64,000 nt of DNA, from positions 49,688 through 113,687 of the forward strand of contig WELB01000055.1 of assembly GCA_009602725.1 (NCBI GenBank), read 5' to 3'. The notes beneath the pieces are model-generated. The model made no database searches. It was not told the origin of the DNA and saw only the letters and a list, made by a program, of their open reading frames with translations. Of this stretch, positions 43,370-54,364 are shown piece by piece; position 1 is the first letter of the stretch; every line of letters begins with the position of its first letter. A program made the translations under genes and the position numbers. Source of the stretch: Spirogloea muscicola (lineage: Eukaryota > Streptophyta > Zygnematophyceae > Spirogloeales > Spirogloeaceae).

Positions 43370-44420
43370 TAGTCTCTAGTCAGTAAGTGCAAGTCACCAG
43401 AGCTAAGGGCAAAAAGACGTCGCCCTGACTGAAGCCGGAGGCAGCAGCCAAGGCGCGGCCTGCACGCACGAAGAGGGGCCGAGGGGGAGGGGACGGGGCA
43501 GGAAGCGGGAGGGGCGCAAGTTGCCGACCGGGCGCGGCGACGGCACCGCCCGCCCGGCGCGCTGCTGGCGCCAGCGACGCCAGCGTCGGCACCAAGTGGC
43601 CCGTGGCGCCCGCCGCGCCGTGCCGGCCGGGACCCTGGATCTTCCCAGCCCCACAATCCCGGACCCAACCTACCGCCCGACCGCCCGCCCGCCGGCCCGC
43701 CCGCCCGCCGCTTGGCATACGCCGTCGACTGCGGGCAAGCCGCGCCTCTGACCTTAGGAGCTGCCACTATCTGTCGGGTTGGCTATCCACTGCCCTCGAC
43801 CCCTTTCCTTCCTTCTTCAGCGCTTTTGGCCCCTTCGGACCTTGTCAATTCCTTTCGGGCTGGCTGTTGACAGCCCTTGCCCCCTTTGAGAGAGCCAATT
43901 CTTCTTTGGCCTGTTTGGGAGAGCCACTTCTTCTGGCTCCTCAGCTTAGCTTGTCAGATATGTACGTGCTCACTCGAGGATAATAGTGTCACCCTTAGCC
44001 AGCTCCTTGCCCCCATACCAGGACTTAATCAATGTTTAAATCGGCCTCCCTGTCAATTTCATGCGCACCGCGCGCCTTCTTTCTTTGGCAGCTGCCTCCG
44101 GTTTCTGAGGGGCCGGGCCTCGTTCTTTAGCTCTGGCTGGGTTTAGGGTACAAGACACCCCCTTAGCCAGCTCATTGCCTCGTTACCAGGACTTTGCAAG
44201 GCTCGAGTTGGCCTCCAATTTGTTTCATGCGCGCCGCGCGCCTTTCTTCTGTTCCCTCTAAATACTCTGATCTGCACTTGCTGACCAGATTATTGAGCGC
44301 CCACTCGCAGGTGTCTTGGAGAGTAGTCTCGTGCATTTTGCGCAATTCGGCCCTCGCAGACCATGTCCATTTGGTGGGGCTGGCCTCTCACAGCCATTGC
44401 CGTAGATTGGAGGAGGCATT
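43370..44420. mobile_element. Stack of LINE tails: C-terminus (-), B (+), F (+), F (+), E (+), D (+)
   Basis: 43370-43480 (-): RAGRALAAASGFSQG remnant. 43800-43945: B tail. 43985-44090 and 44150-44260: two F ends (CATGCGCACCGCGCGCCTTC and CATGCGCGCCGCGCGCCTTT). 44262-44330: family E. 44345-44420: D tail (GGGCTGGCCTCTCACAGCC). The proline-rich frames at 43480-43750 have no family match. Confidence 0.55.
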
Positions 44421-44917
44421 TTCTTTCCTTGGCGCTACAGGTGGTGACTGCTCAGTGGTCGGCCAGCTCGCCAGACCTTGGACGCCCCGACGTCGGAGCC
44501 GGGCGAGCCATCTCTCATCGTGCGCGCTCGGCAAGCGCGCCCTCGAACAGAGCAATCCCCTTTACAGCAGTGGCTGTGAGACCTTCTAACGATTCTCCGC
44601 GCTCATTCAGATGGCGATGGGGACCGCGGCGCCGCCGTTGGTCCCGCGCGAGGGCCTCCCGCGCCAGCCCCGAGCGCCAGCTCCCTGCCGCCCGGCGCCG
44701 CTCCGGTGCCGTGTCCCGGCCGCCGTGTTGGGCCCCCCCCTCTCCTCCCCTATTTGGGAGAGCCACTTCTCATTTGGGGCCTGTCCGCTGCCCGCATGAC
44801 TGCTGATACGGGGACTTGGAGCGCCTGGCCTGGCCTGTGGCTCCACTAATTGGTCCTGAGCACCGTCTGCATGCACCTGCTGGCTTTCCTAGCCGCTATT
44901 CCAATATAAGAAGGGTG

Positions 44918-44990
44918 GCTCTTCCAATGGGGGCAAGGACTGTGAAAAGCCAGCCCGAAAGGATTGACAAGGTCCGAATGGCTAAAAGCG
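44918..44990 (-). repeat. Family B tail upstream of SGNH copy 2
   Basis: GGGTGGCTCTTCCAATGGGG, GCAAGGACTGTGAAAAGCCA, GCCCGAAAGGATTGACAAGG. It ends about 95 bases before the start codon of copy 2. Confidence 0.65.
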
Positions 44991-45085
44991 CTACCTCAGA
45001 ACTGGGCCGCTCTTCCAATATCGGCAGCCGCCTTCTACCTCTTGCTGCCCCGATCGGCAACCCGGCCGCGCCGCCTGCCTCTGCC

Positions 45086-47585
45086 ATGGCGCCCGCGCTG
45101 CAGGCGCTGGCGTCGGCGCTGGGCGTCCTGGCGTCGGCCCTGCTGGGCTGGCACGGCGGCCGCAGCCTCCCGTCTGGCTCGCCGGCCCATGTGCTCGGCA
45201 TCGCGCCCCGCCGCTGGGGCGGCAGCTTCGAGGCCGAGGCCAGCCTTGCCGGCCGCCGGCGGCTGCAGGACTTGGACGACGGGGTGACTGACCACCACAC
45301 GGCCTCCACCTCCATGGACGGCTTGGGCGCCACCGTCCCGGACCTGCACGGGCCGTTTTACTGGGCGCCTGTGTACCAGCGCAAGGGATCGCCGATCATC
45401 AGCCGCGGCGGGTGGCGCCGCGATCCTGACGTCCCGCCGCAGGCCTTTGTGCAAATGATGGCACTGCCACCTACACTGCCGGAGACCTTGCGCGAGTGAG
45501 TTCCGGTGCCGCCGGCAGCATGCTTCATTGCGCCAGTCGTCCGCTCGGCAGTGTGTGGCCATTTGCCGACTGGCCTGCAATCGAGGTGCCCGCGCTGGGC
45601 TGCCGTTGCTCAACTGTACGACCCACGCAAGTCTGCCGGCTGATTTGGACGCCTCCTCTTCCTGCTTGCTCGGCCCCCGCTTCGCTCCCCGTTGCTCGCA
45701 GCTGCTGGCAGGCAAGAGGGTGACAGTGATAGGCGATAGTCTGAGCAACCAGGTGGAAGAGCTTCTGATTCTCTCCTTGCAACGCCAAGGCTACGAGGAC
45801 TACATCACCCAGTTGCCCCGCAGGTCGGGCGCGTCTCACACCTCCACTTGCCCTTTCTGACCTCCACTGCGAGACTCTCACACTCTTGCTCATGCTGTCG
45901 TCCACTCCAAAGAAAGCCCTCCTATCAACGACTTGCTGCAACTCCAAGCCTGCGCCATCGATTCTTCAAATCCTTGGCAGTGCTGTCTGTGTGTTGTTGA
46001 CTGCATGCCTTGCTTGCCTCGGATCGGCTGCTTTTCTCCATCTTAGAACCTTCCCAAGATCCAGCTGCCGTCCTCAGGCCATCAGCAATGCCACACAAGA
46101 TAGAGTTCAGAAGTGAGGCTCTAGAAGCCAAAGATGAGGTTATGGTAGACTGCAGCCAACTGTCTGTTACTTCTGTGCAGATACAGCTGCAATGGCACCT
46201 TACACAGCACAATGGAAGAGCTTGAGCAGAATTTTTACTACACGGCACCTGATGATGCCGACTATTGGCCGAGAAGTTTCTTGACAAGCAATGTGAGACT
46301 GTCCTGGACTCCTTTGCAATTGGAGGGACTCCTTTGCAATTGGAGGCCCTTTCAAGAACATGACATGGACATACTACAAAGGTGGGTCTATGTGATGAGT
46401 CCCCTTTGCAGGGAATCAGTCACAGCTGAGAAATTGCCTTGAGCAAAACGATAGCAACAAGCTTGTGACCATCTTCACATCGACACCAGCGTTCAGCAGT
46501 GTTCAGCAGACCGTTATTTTTTTAGCTGTAGGGTGAAATGGGCACCTCAACAAAACAGGCCGTGGGCTGACACTGCAGCTTACATGCTCTACGGAGCAGG
46601 ACGGAAAGAAGGGGGCGACCTACATACTTTGGCCAGGGATGCTGGACCACCTCTTGAACAATAGCGACATTGTGAGGAGCAGCAACCTGCTTATGCTACT
46701 GCTGAAGGATCTGTGACCTGCGGATGAGATCTGCATATACAGCTTGTTATAGTCTGGCATTAATAGTCGTTGTTGTCGTCAGAATGCTCCAGCTCATCAG
46801 TCGATCTTGGCCGCTTGTTGCCAGAAGGGAGCCAGCCATTGTGTCAGATACAGGAAAGCTCCAATGTTGCTCACATGCATCAAGCAACAGTGACACGCTG
46901 GACCCTGTGACTTGTATGTACAGGTGATTGCAAACTTCGGTGTTCATTATCAAATGAACGAGTCGGAAGACAGGCCTACATTCACCTACAATGTCCTTGC
47001 TGAGCGGATGGAAGCCTTTGACAAGCTTCCAGCCAAGCTTGCCCTTTTCAGACAGACCTTACCTCAACACTTTTTCAGCAAGGAAGGGTCAGGGCAGTAC
47101 AAGATAAACGTAAAGCTTCGAACAGATCTAGAGCCAGAATTTGCCACCTGCCACTATGCTGACAACATTAACATCCAGGTAGGCACAGGCACTGCGTGTT
47201 GTTTGGCTATTAATCTGGTCTTAGAAGAGAAGCAGTTGAAAGAGACAGCAGAGTGTTTAGTAGGTGGCAATATGGCAGCACTGTGCAGCCGTGACAGCCA
47301 ATACTGGCCTAATACCAGTATCAAGTCATGTCTGCAGCTTTGGAGGCATCGCTTGATGCAGGAAGCAGCCAGTCCAGGGGTCTGGCTATAATGCCAGTCT
47401 TCTGGGAGATGGACAAGCCAGAATTTCACGTTCACATATTGCCATATCCTTCACTTCGGGATTGCACACACTTTGCCTCGGTTCCGGACTGGTGGATTCC
47501 TGTCTTTGACTCCATGTACCGCACAGCTGTTACAGAGCTCTGCAAGAAGGGTGATGTAGACAGGGCATACTGTTTGGGTTTCTGA
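45086..47585 (+). pseudogene. SGNH/PC-esterase-like gene, copy 2, decayed
   Basis: Same six-exon plan as copy 1: 45086-45495, 45702-45823, 46181-46381, 46579-46671, 46924-47178 and 47338-47585. Start ATG and anchor (MAPALQALASALGVLA) are intact, GDS is present (RVTVIGDSLSNQ), and the C-terminal motif is LRDCTHFASVPDWW. Lesions relative to copies 1 and 3: one base missing near 45455 in exon 1; a 4-base loss and a 20-base tandem duplication (GGACTCCTTTGCAATTGGAG) in exon 3; one extra base in exon 4 near 46590; one base missing in exon 6 near 47372, leading to an early TAA. Exon 5 is fully open. Five independent shifts argue against assembly error as the only cause. Confidence 0.75.
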
Positions 47586-48285
47586 CATTTCCGCAAGGGG
47601 ACTGTGTCACATTGGCAGCAATTCCACGTCCAGCAACTAGGCTCTGGAGGTCAGCAGAACTAGTCTGCTGTAAGCAATATCAGTCTATAAGAGACATTGA
47701 AGGGCATGTACAGAATGTTTGGGCCAGGTTTGCACACAAGAACGGTCCACAGTACAGTGGTGCCTGCAGATTTTGAAGAATATACGAGGTGACAAGCACG
47801 TAAATTTTACCACAGGTTTGGCATCGCTTCTCACATCATCATCAGCATTGCAGCACTGAAGCCTACATGCTGAAGCCAATACTAGTGGTAGAGCTGCCCA
47901 TCTAATAGTGAAGTAGGTCTCACCATTTGTTACCACACGTGGTCCTTGTAGACACGATGCAATATCTAGAATGTCTACCAGAATACGGAGATTTGTGACA
48001 AGACAGAGGGTGAAAATGTGTAAAAATATGGCAGCTATTCAGCATTGGGTTTGTTGGGTCCTTGAATTTATTATATGAGGAACGTACTGGTCAGCCCTCT
48101 TTGAATCAGAGATCTTCGAAATTATTATTTAATTTTGTCTGGTGTACTGTGCTTTGCTTTTGGAGCAGAAGAAAGTGTGTATGGAGCGTTTCACGTAACT
48201 GGTCTGCTTGGCCCTGGAATATAGGTATCTGATCCCCTAGACCCTAAACCCTTAGCCAAAACCCGTGGACATCTGAGGCACGTCA
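47586..48285. other. Intergenic, low GC
   Basis: Downstream flank resembling that of copy 3 (AAACGGTCCACAGTACA, then GAAGCCTACATGCTGAAGCC), so the duplication unit extends past the stop codon. CTAGACCCTAAACCCTTAGC near 48238 is telomere-like. No gene is seen. Confidence 0.5.
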
Positions 48286-48499
48286 TCTAACAGTCGAATG
48301 TGAAAAAGGAGTCGCGAACTCTGCACCTCCAGCCAGCCCCGGTCAGGGATGTGCATACTTGCTGCTGCGCCCTCGCTCGGTGGGTGAACCCAATCCTGTT
48401 GTCCAAACCGCGCTCAAGAGAGATGCGTATCTGCCGCTGAGCCGCGTATTTGGCATTGGCGGGCAGACTCCATCCTACCGCCCGAACCGCTCGAAACGC

Positions 48500-49170
48500 C
48501 CGAAGAGAAGTCGAAAAAGAGAGGAAGTGCTCGCCCACAGATGGATAGGGGCTGGGAACGGCCAGCCCAAAAAGAATGAACAAGGGTCGAAGGCGCTGGG
48601 GAAGCGCTAGAAGAAAAAGCACTACAAAAAGAAAGAGAAGACACAAAAGAGAGAAGGGCTCGCCCATTGAGGATGCGGGCTGGAGAAAGCCAACCCACAG
48701 AAGGAAGTAAGCAGCTACGAAACACTCAATAACCTCTGCTAAGCAGCCGCAGGTCAGAGAAAGTGGGCTCCTGATAGCGGGTCCCCTGCCTAGGACCAGA
48801 GGCGGCGGCAAGGGCCCGACCGGCGCGGAGATGCAACGTGCGAGCCATGGACCGCTGCAACGAGACGGCCAAGCGCATGCAATACACCTGCGCAAGAAGA
48901 AGTGGCTCCCAATGAGGGCAAGGGCTGTGAGAAGCCAGCCCGGAATGAATTGACACAGGGTCGAAGGGGCCACAATGACGGAGGGGCCTGGAGATGCTAT
49001 GTCAGAACGGGTGAAGGATGGACCACTCAGTGCGCAAGACATCCGGCTGCATGGTAGTCCACCAGCTCCCCATGGAAGCGGCGGAAGATGGCGTGGCGCG
49101 AGAAAGCGCGGCCAGATTGACTGGCGGCTGTGAGAGGCCAGCCCAAAGGAATGGACAAGGTCTGAAGCGA
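48500..49170 (-). repeat. Family H, H, B and A tails in series
   Basis: H variant at 48505-48600, H at 48655-48790 (CTGCTAAGCAGCCGCAGGTC), B with 3' region at 48893-49035, and A at 49105-49168. All are in minus orientation. Confidence 0.65.
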
Positions 49171-49409
49171 GAGCTGGTTGAGCAGCTCGAGCCACCGAGC
49201 TCCCATGGCACCGTGCGTGTCGATGGCGAAAAAGCCCTAAAGCCCGCTTCAATGTTTTGACCCACCTTGACGAGTGGTGGTGGGTACCGGCAAGGTTACC
49301 AGCGGGTCAAGGTAAGTAGGTGAGAGATTAGCAGTCCCAGGCTACACTGGCCTTGGGAATCAAGGGTGGAGGAGCAGGGCAAGTATCGATCCGAGCTGCT
49401 TGGTGCTTC

Positions 49410-49505
49410 ATGTGCTAGCTTTTTAGCGCTTCCCCTTGCCCCTTTTTTCATTCATTTTGGGCTGGCCTTTCCCAGCCCCTATCCTCCAAGGGCGAGCATT
49501 TCTTC
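49410..49505 (+). repeat. Family H tail
   Basis: TAGCGCTTCCCCTTGCCCCT, ATTTTGGGCTGGCCTTTCCC, AGCCCCTATCCTCCAAGGGC. Confidence 0.65.
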
Positions 49506-49624
49506 TTCCCAGGCTACTCTGGCCTTGGGAGGGGGGAGGAGGCTGAGAGGAGCCGGGCGCGCACTCGATCGTGCGGCGAAAGGAGCTCAACTGCCTGCCA
49601 ACGGGGGCGGGGACTGTGAATCCA

Positions 49625-52600
49625 GCCCAGAGAGAGAAGGCGCACGGTGCGCATGAAATAAAAAGGGATGCCAATTCTAGCCATACAAATGTCCTTTTCA
49701 CGGGGTAATGAGCTGGCTAAGGGGGACACTAATGCCCCTGAGTCTGACAAGCTACGCTGAGGAGCCAAACCACCACCATGGAAGCCATTAGCCTGGGCTA
49801 ATGCTCGCCCAGCACGCTGCTGTATCGCGACTGTCTGCGAGCGCTGTAGACTCAAAGATAGCAGCATTCTAAAGCATGCAACGATGGCTTGCGGGACGCT
49901 AAAATGCCCTAAGCTACCAGCCCGACTACGTCGGCGGGCATCGACATGCAGTGCCCGGCGATGGAGGAGGGAAATCCACTTCGTTCCAAAGCCGCCGTAT
50001 ATGTCCATGGCGCATGAGAAGAACTGGTCGCCCCAGGGGTGGTCATTACAGTGCCTCTCCTTCTTCCTCTCCGCATGATGTGCCAACCTGGCACAGACGG
50101 TGTGGGTGCCCCTTGTTGGAATGCGTCGATGAGAACGACGTCGAGGAGAAGACGAGGCCCACCACCCCGGGGGGTGGCCACCACATCCAGACGCCTGACG
50201 TAAGGCCTGTCACGCTTCTGGAGCACGGGCATGATGCCCGGCACCTCCATGGCCGCATGATAACCTGCCTAGCGCACCAAGCCATACATAGCGTCTCTGA
50301 GGAGATTGTGGGAGGCATTACGTTCACTTCCCTCAAAACATCGAAGCATGTGGGCTGCCAAAGATACCTCATCCTCAGAACGATGGCCACATTCACACTG
50401 TCAAATGCCAGCCAAACAAAGTGGAGGGAGGCCGAGATGGTGGTGGACAGCCGTCCGGAAGAGGTCGTCGGAGAGCGGGAGGGATATATAAATCGGCAAA
50501 GCGTTGAGCCACTTCGACACCCCCGGAGAGCTGATGGAGTGGAGACGAGAGAGCCCACGCCCATCCTCCTTGAGCAAAGCTTTCAGGTGGCTCATGGCTC
50601 GCTCATTGGCTGCACGTGAAAAGCGAGCTTGAGCCTTCAAGTCAGAGCATCTTGCCCACGCTGCAAAGTCGACCTGATCTGCCGCGAGTGATGGGAAGGA
50701 GCGGAGAAGGTCTCTGCGAACGTCAGAGAGGGAGGTTTGAAAGGGCAGGGTCCCATTTGCCACGCCAGCTATTGCTGGTGCCTGTACTGGCTGACCCCTC
50801 CTGATGAAGCGCGTTGAAATTGTGGAGGCCACTTGGGCCCAACACCCCAGATGCGCCGCGCGAGCCAGGTGAGCCAGAGAGCAGCAGCCAAGGCCGCCCT
50901 TGCCTATGGGGAGTGTCATTTGTAGGAGGGCGGCAGGCGTTGTAGGGAGTGCCGGGTGGTCCAGCAGGCCGACCAGAGCCTGTTGGAGGGCTGACATCCG
51001 CAGCGGCATATATGTTGTCCAGAGAGGTGGTGGGAGGAACTGCCCGCTGCAGGTAGGTTGGGCGTTGGGTCACGCACCGGGTTAGGATAGCAACAGTCAG
51101 CTGGGAGTCATGCAATGTGGGTAGGGCTGGGAGAGTCTTAAAACTGTCGCTCGATGGTTGCCTGCACCTCCTGCCCCACCTGTGCTGCCTCGCCCAGAGG
51201 GACTCCAAGCACCATCATGCCAAGGGGGGGTTTCTGGCACCCTACCGGAAGCTGAAGGGTGGGAGGGATGCCGACTGGCGACCATGCCGTACATTTGTCG
51301 GGGCGGACTGTGAGGGCGAGAGAGTGTAGCTCACACTCCAAGGTGCTGAAGGCTCGAGTGACATCTGCAGGGGGGCCCACCAAAGTTGTGTCATCTGCAT
51401 AGCTAGGCAGAAGTACCTCTGGGTGGGCCGCCGCCGTGGTGCGCAGCGCACGTAAATGAGCCAAAGCAAACAGGAAATCACCGAGAGGGTCGCCCTGTCG
51501 GGTGCCCGTGCATGATTTTAGGACAACCTGCGAGGTGCCCGCTTCCCAAAGTAAACAAGATGCAGCCCCATACGTGCAACGAAAGAACAGGACAAGCGAG
51601 GGGAGGAAAGTGCGGAGCTCCTCTGCAACTGCTCCACAGTCGACGCAGTTGAAAGCGTCTTTGACGTCAACGGAGTGGGCCATCAAGCTGGGATTGGAGT
51701 CCGTGGCCACCCTCAGGCCATGGACAACTGCTTCTGCTCCTGCAGAGAGCCCCGCGCCGAACTGGTGTGGGGAGAAGTGAAGCTGGGCCGCTTTTCTATG
51801 CTGCTGGAAGCGTGCCTTGGAGACCAGGCGTGTGAGCACCTCACCCATAGCGATGGGCGAACGCTCCCTGTTGCTTTGGAAAGGCCGAGAAGGGTGCTGC
51901 AAGTCAGAGCCGCCCTAGCCTTGGGGGAGAGGAGGCGCCACCGCCTTTCACACTTTGTGTAAAAGGGAGAAGTCGCCAGCCTCATCGTCGAGCCAGAGCT
52001 CACGGAGATGTTCAGACAGCCAGCCCGATGGCCCGCCAGCTGCAGCTTTCCGGCTCCATATCAGCGCTGACCGCAGAGCAGCCGGATCGAGCTCCACTGG
52101 TGTTGGGGACTGAAAATCGTCGAGCCAGGGCGGAAGGTGATTTTGGGCTGGGGGATGAAGGGCCCGCAGGGCAGCCAGTGTGTCAGCGTTGTGGGGTGCC
52201 GGTGTAGCTGGATCCAAGGTTTGGGCGGCGCGTGAGAGATCCCGGCACAGCCAAAGCGTATGGCGCGGCGGACGGCTGTTGCGGCTGGGGTGGCAGGGGT
52301 CGGCCGATTGGCGTTGGACACCTGGACAGCAGCCCGATGCTCTTCCAAGAGCTGCTCCCATGCACCGCCCTCAAGGAGTTGGCAGCGCGCCAGTAGCACT
52401 GCTCGCTGGCCTGGTCCACTTGGTAAAAGGTCCCAGGACTAGTCGAGGGAGGAGCTGGAAGACCGTCCAGGCAGCGTCATCAAAACTGCTGCGCGCCATG
52501 CGGGTGAGGATAGGCCGGGTTGCACGCTGCAGGTGGGGCCGAGCCCAATGTGGAATGTGCCTCAAGGGTGGCAGGCTGGGCTCGAGAAGAACTGCATCCA

Positions 52601-53345
52601 GGTCGAGGAGCTTCGCCCAACGCCACTGAGCCGGCGAGAGAGCTGGGGGAGGGGGTGCCAGCACTGGGGTGCCGGGCTGCCGTCATCGGGTAGAGGCCTC
52701 AGCATGGGCTTGGGCCTTCAGCGAGGTGCGATTGGCCTTCTTGGAGCAGTGGTGCTCGTGGATGCGATCGCCCCGCCGGTTAGGCCAGGGCTGCTGGCAG
52801 TACCGGCAGGTTTTGGGGACAGCTGTTGCGGCGGGGCTTGTAGATGGAGCTGCTGCAGCTGCAGGGATGGCGAGAGTAGGAGGAGAGGCGGGAGGGCTGG
52901 GGCCATCGGGCCTGGGTGGCCGAAGGGGCAGGATCTGCAGCCAGGGTTGCCCCAGAGCCGTGGGGGGGGAAGGGGGGGGGGGGCGGGGGGGGGNNNNNNN
53001 NNNNNNNNNNNNNNNNNNNNNNNNNNNNNNNNNNNNNNNNNNNNNNNNNNNNNNNNNNNNNNNNNNNNNNNNNNNNNNNNNNNNNNNNNNNNNNNNNNNN
53101 NNNNNNNNNNNNNNNNNNNNNNNNNNNNNNNNNNNNNNNNNNNNNNNNNNNNNNNNNNNNNNNNNNNNNNNNNNNNNNNNNNNNNNNNNNNNNNNNNNNN
53201 NNNNNNNNNNNNNNNNNNNNNNNNNNNNNNNNNNNNNNNNNNNNNAATGGCAGCCCTCGTCGCAGCAGTCGAGCTGCGGGTGCCGTAGGAGGGGGGGGTG
53301 GGGGGGAGCCGTTGGTCCCAAGGAGCTTACGAAGCACTCAGTTAA
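49625..53345 (-). mobile_element. Near full-length LINE: zinc finger, RT and restriction-like endonuclease
   Basis: Reads leftward from the gap region. N-terminus: C2H2-like finger (CRYCQQPWPNRRGDRIHEHH, about 52735-52805). A linker region follows (52050-52660). RT: FGAGLSAGAEAVVHGL, HSVDVKDAFNCVD, GTRQGDPLGDFLF and the catalytic LLPSYADDTTLVG (YADD at 51390-51401). Thumb and C-terminal regions: LPIGKGGLGCCSLAHLARAA, WARCSDLKAQARF and LKEDGRGLSRLHSIS. Then the CCHC knuckle remnant (near 50390), endonuclease core (RLDVVATPRGGGPR, LLLDVVLIDAF, about 50110-50200), AMDIYGGFGTKWISLL and the F 3' end. At least five frame changes and an assembly gap mean this copy is not functional as assembled. Architecture agrees with R2/NeSL-type early-branching LINEs, which lack an AP endonuclease. 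Confidence 0.85.
52994..53245. other. Assembly gap (252 N)
   Basis: Unknown bases within the LINE 5' region, directly after a long G run. Confidence 0.99.
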
Positions 53346-53365
53346 CACTGTCGGGCATTGGGAGA

Positions 53366-53492
53366 GCAAGCGCGGCCAGATTGACTGTGGCTGGGAGAGG
53401 CCAGCCCAAAGGAATGGATAAGGTTTGAAGGAGCGGGAGTGCTAAGGACTGAGACAGCAGCAAGCGGACTCTCAGTAGCCTCTAGTCAGTAG
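53366..53492 (-). repeat. Family A 3' unit
   Basis: CAAGCGCGGCCAGATTGACT, GTGGCTGGGAGAGGCCAGCC, then GGAGCGGGAGTGCTAAGGAC and GCGGACTCTCAGTAGCCTCT. Confidence 0.65.
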
Positions 53493-53499
53493 TGGGAGA

Positions 53500-54340
53500 G
53501 ACACTTGCTGTTGAGCAGCCGCAGGTCGGGACGAACTTGCCTCCGAGCAGCGGGTCCCCCGGCCAGGGCCAGAGGCTGCAGCCAATGCGCCATCAGCACG
53601 TCGATGGGGACCGCCTGCGCCGCTGCTGGTGCCAAGGCTTTGGTGGCCTCCCGCGCCGGCCGGTGCGCCGGCGCCGCGCCAGGGGCCACTCGGCGTGCAG
53701 TGTCCCGGCCGCCCTCTCCCCCATCAACCGGGCCTCCTCCACCGCCCGCATCGTTGCTGCTACGTAGGTACCGAGAGCGCCTTGCTTAGCCTGGCCCACG
53801 CCTTGCAGCTGCGTGCTGGCCGTGCTCTCGCTGCGGCCTCCGGCTTTCGTCAGGGGCTAGTTTCCCGGCAGCTAGTCTGTCGGATTTTAGGCTCCTCACT
53901 TGTAACTACTGAGTGGTCCATCCTCCCCCGTTCTGCCATAGCCTCTTCAGGCCCCTTGGTCGCTGCTTAGCTCGTAGTTTGGCCCCTTCGAACTTCGTAA
54001 ATTCTTTTCGGGCTGGCTTCTCACAGCCCTTGCCCCCATTGGGAGAGCCACTTCTTTGTGGCTCCGCTAAGGAGTCCTGAGCACCGTCTGCTCGCACCTG
54101 GCTGGACTTTCATAGCCGCTCTTCCAATGCCGGCAGCCGTATTCTTCTTCGTGCTGCCCCGAAGTGCTCTCACCTCCTCCATCGCCTGGCACAACGTGTC
54201 GATGCCCGCTGACGTTGTCGGGCGGGTAGCTTGGGGCATTCTAGCGTATCGCTAGCCATCATAGCTTGCTACAGAATGCGGCTGCCATTGAGTCTGCAGC
54301 GCTCTCAGGCGCTCGCGATATACCAGCCGATCGGCCACCC
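53500..54340 (+). mobile_element. Family B LINE 3' end and family F fragment upstream of SGNH copy 3
   Basis: 53560-53800 holds GC-rich remnants. The B 3' region and tail run 53790-54055 (hairpin GGGCTGGCTTCTCACAGCCC at 54009-54028). 54195-54335 is an F coding piece with GTCGATGCCCGCTGACGTTG and GCTACAGAATGCGGCTGCC. The gene copy begins 30 bases later. Confidence 0.6.
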
Positions 54341-54364
54341 GGCCAGCGCCGCCTGCCTCTGCCC

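Noticed and set aside
43403-43767. Proline-rich 100-130 residue frames
   Set aside because: GC-rich noise joined to a LINE C-terminal remnant.
52533-53428. Long frames across 52.5-53.4 kb on both strands
   Set aside because: They cross the 252-base gap. Only the minus-strand finger segment has family resemblance and is included in the LINE.
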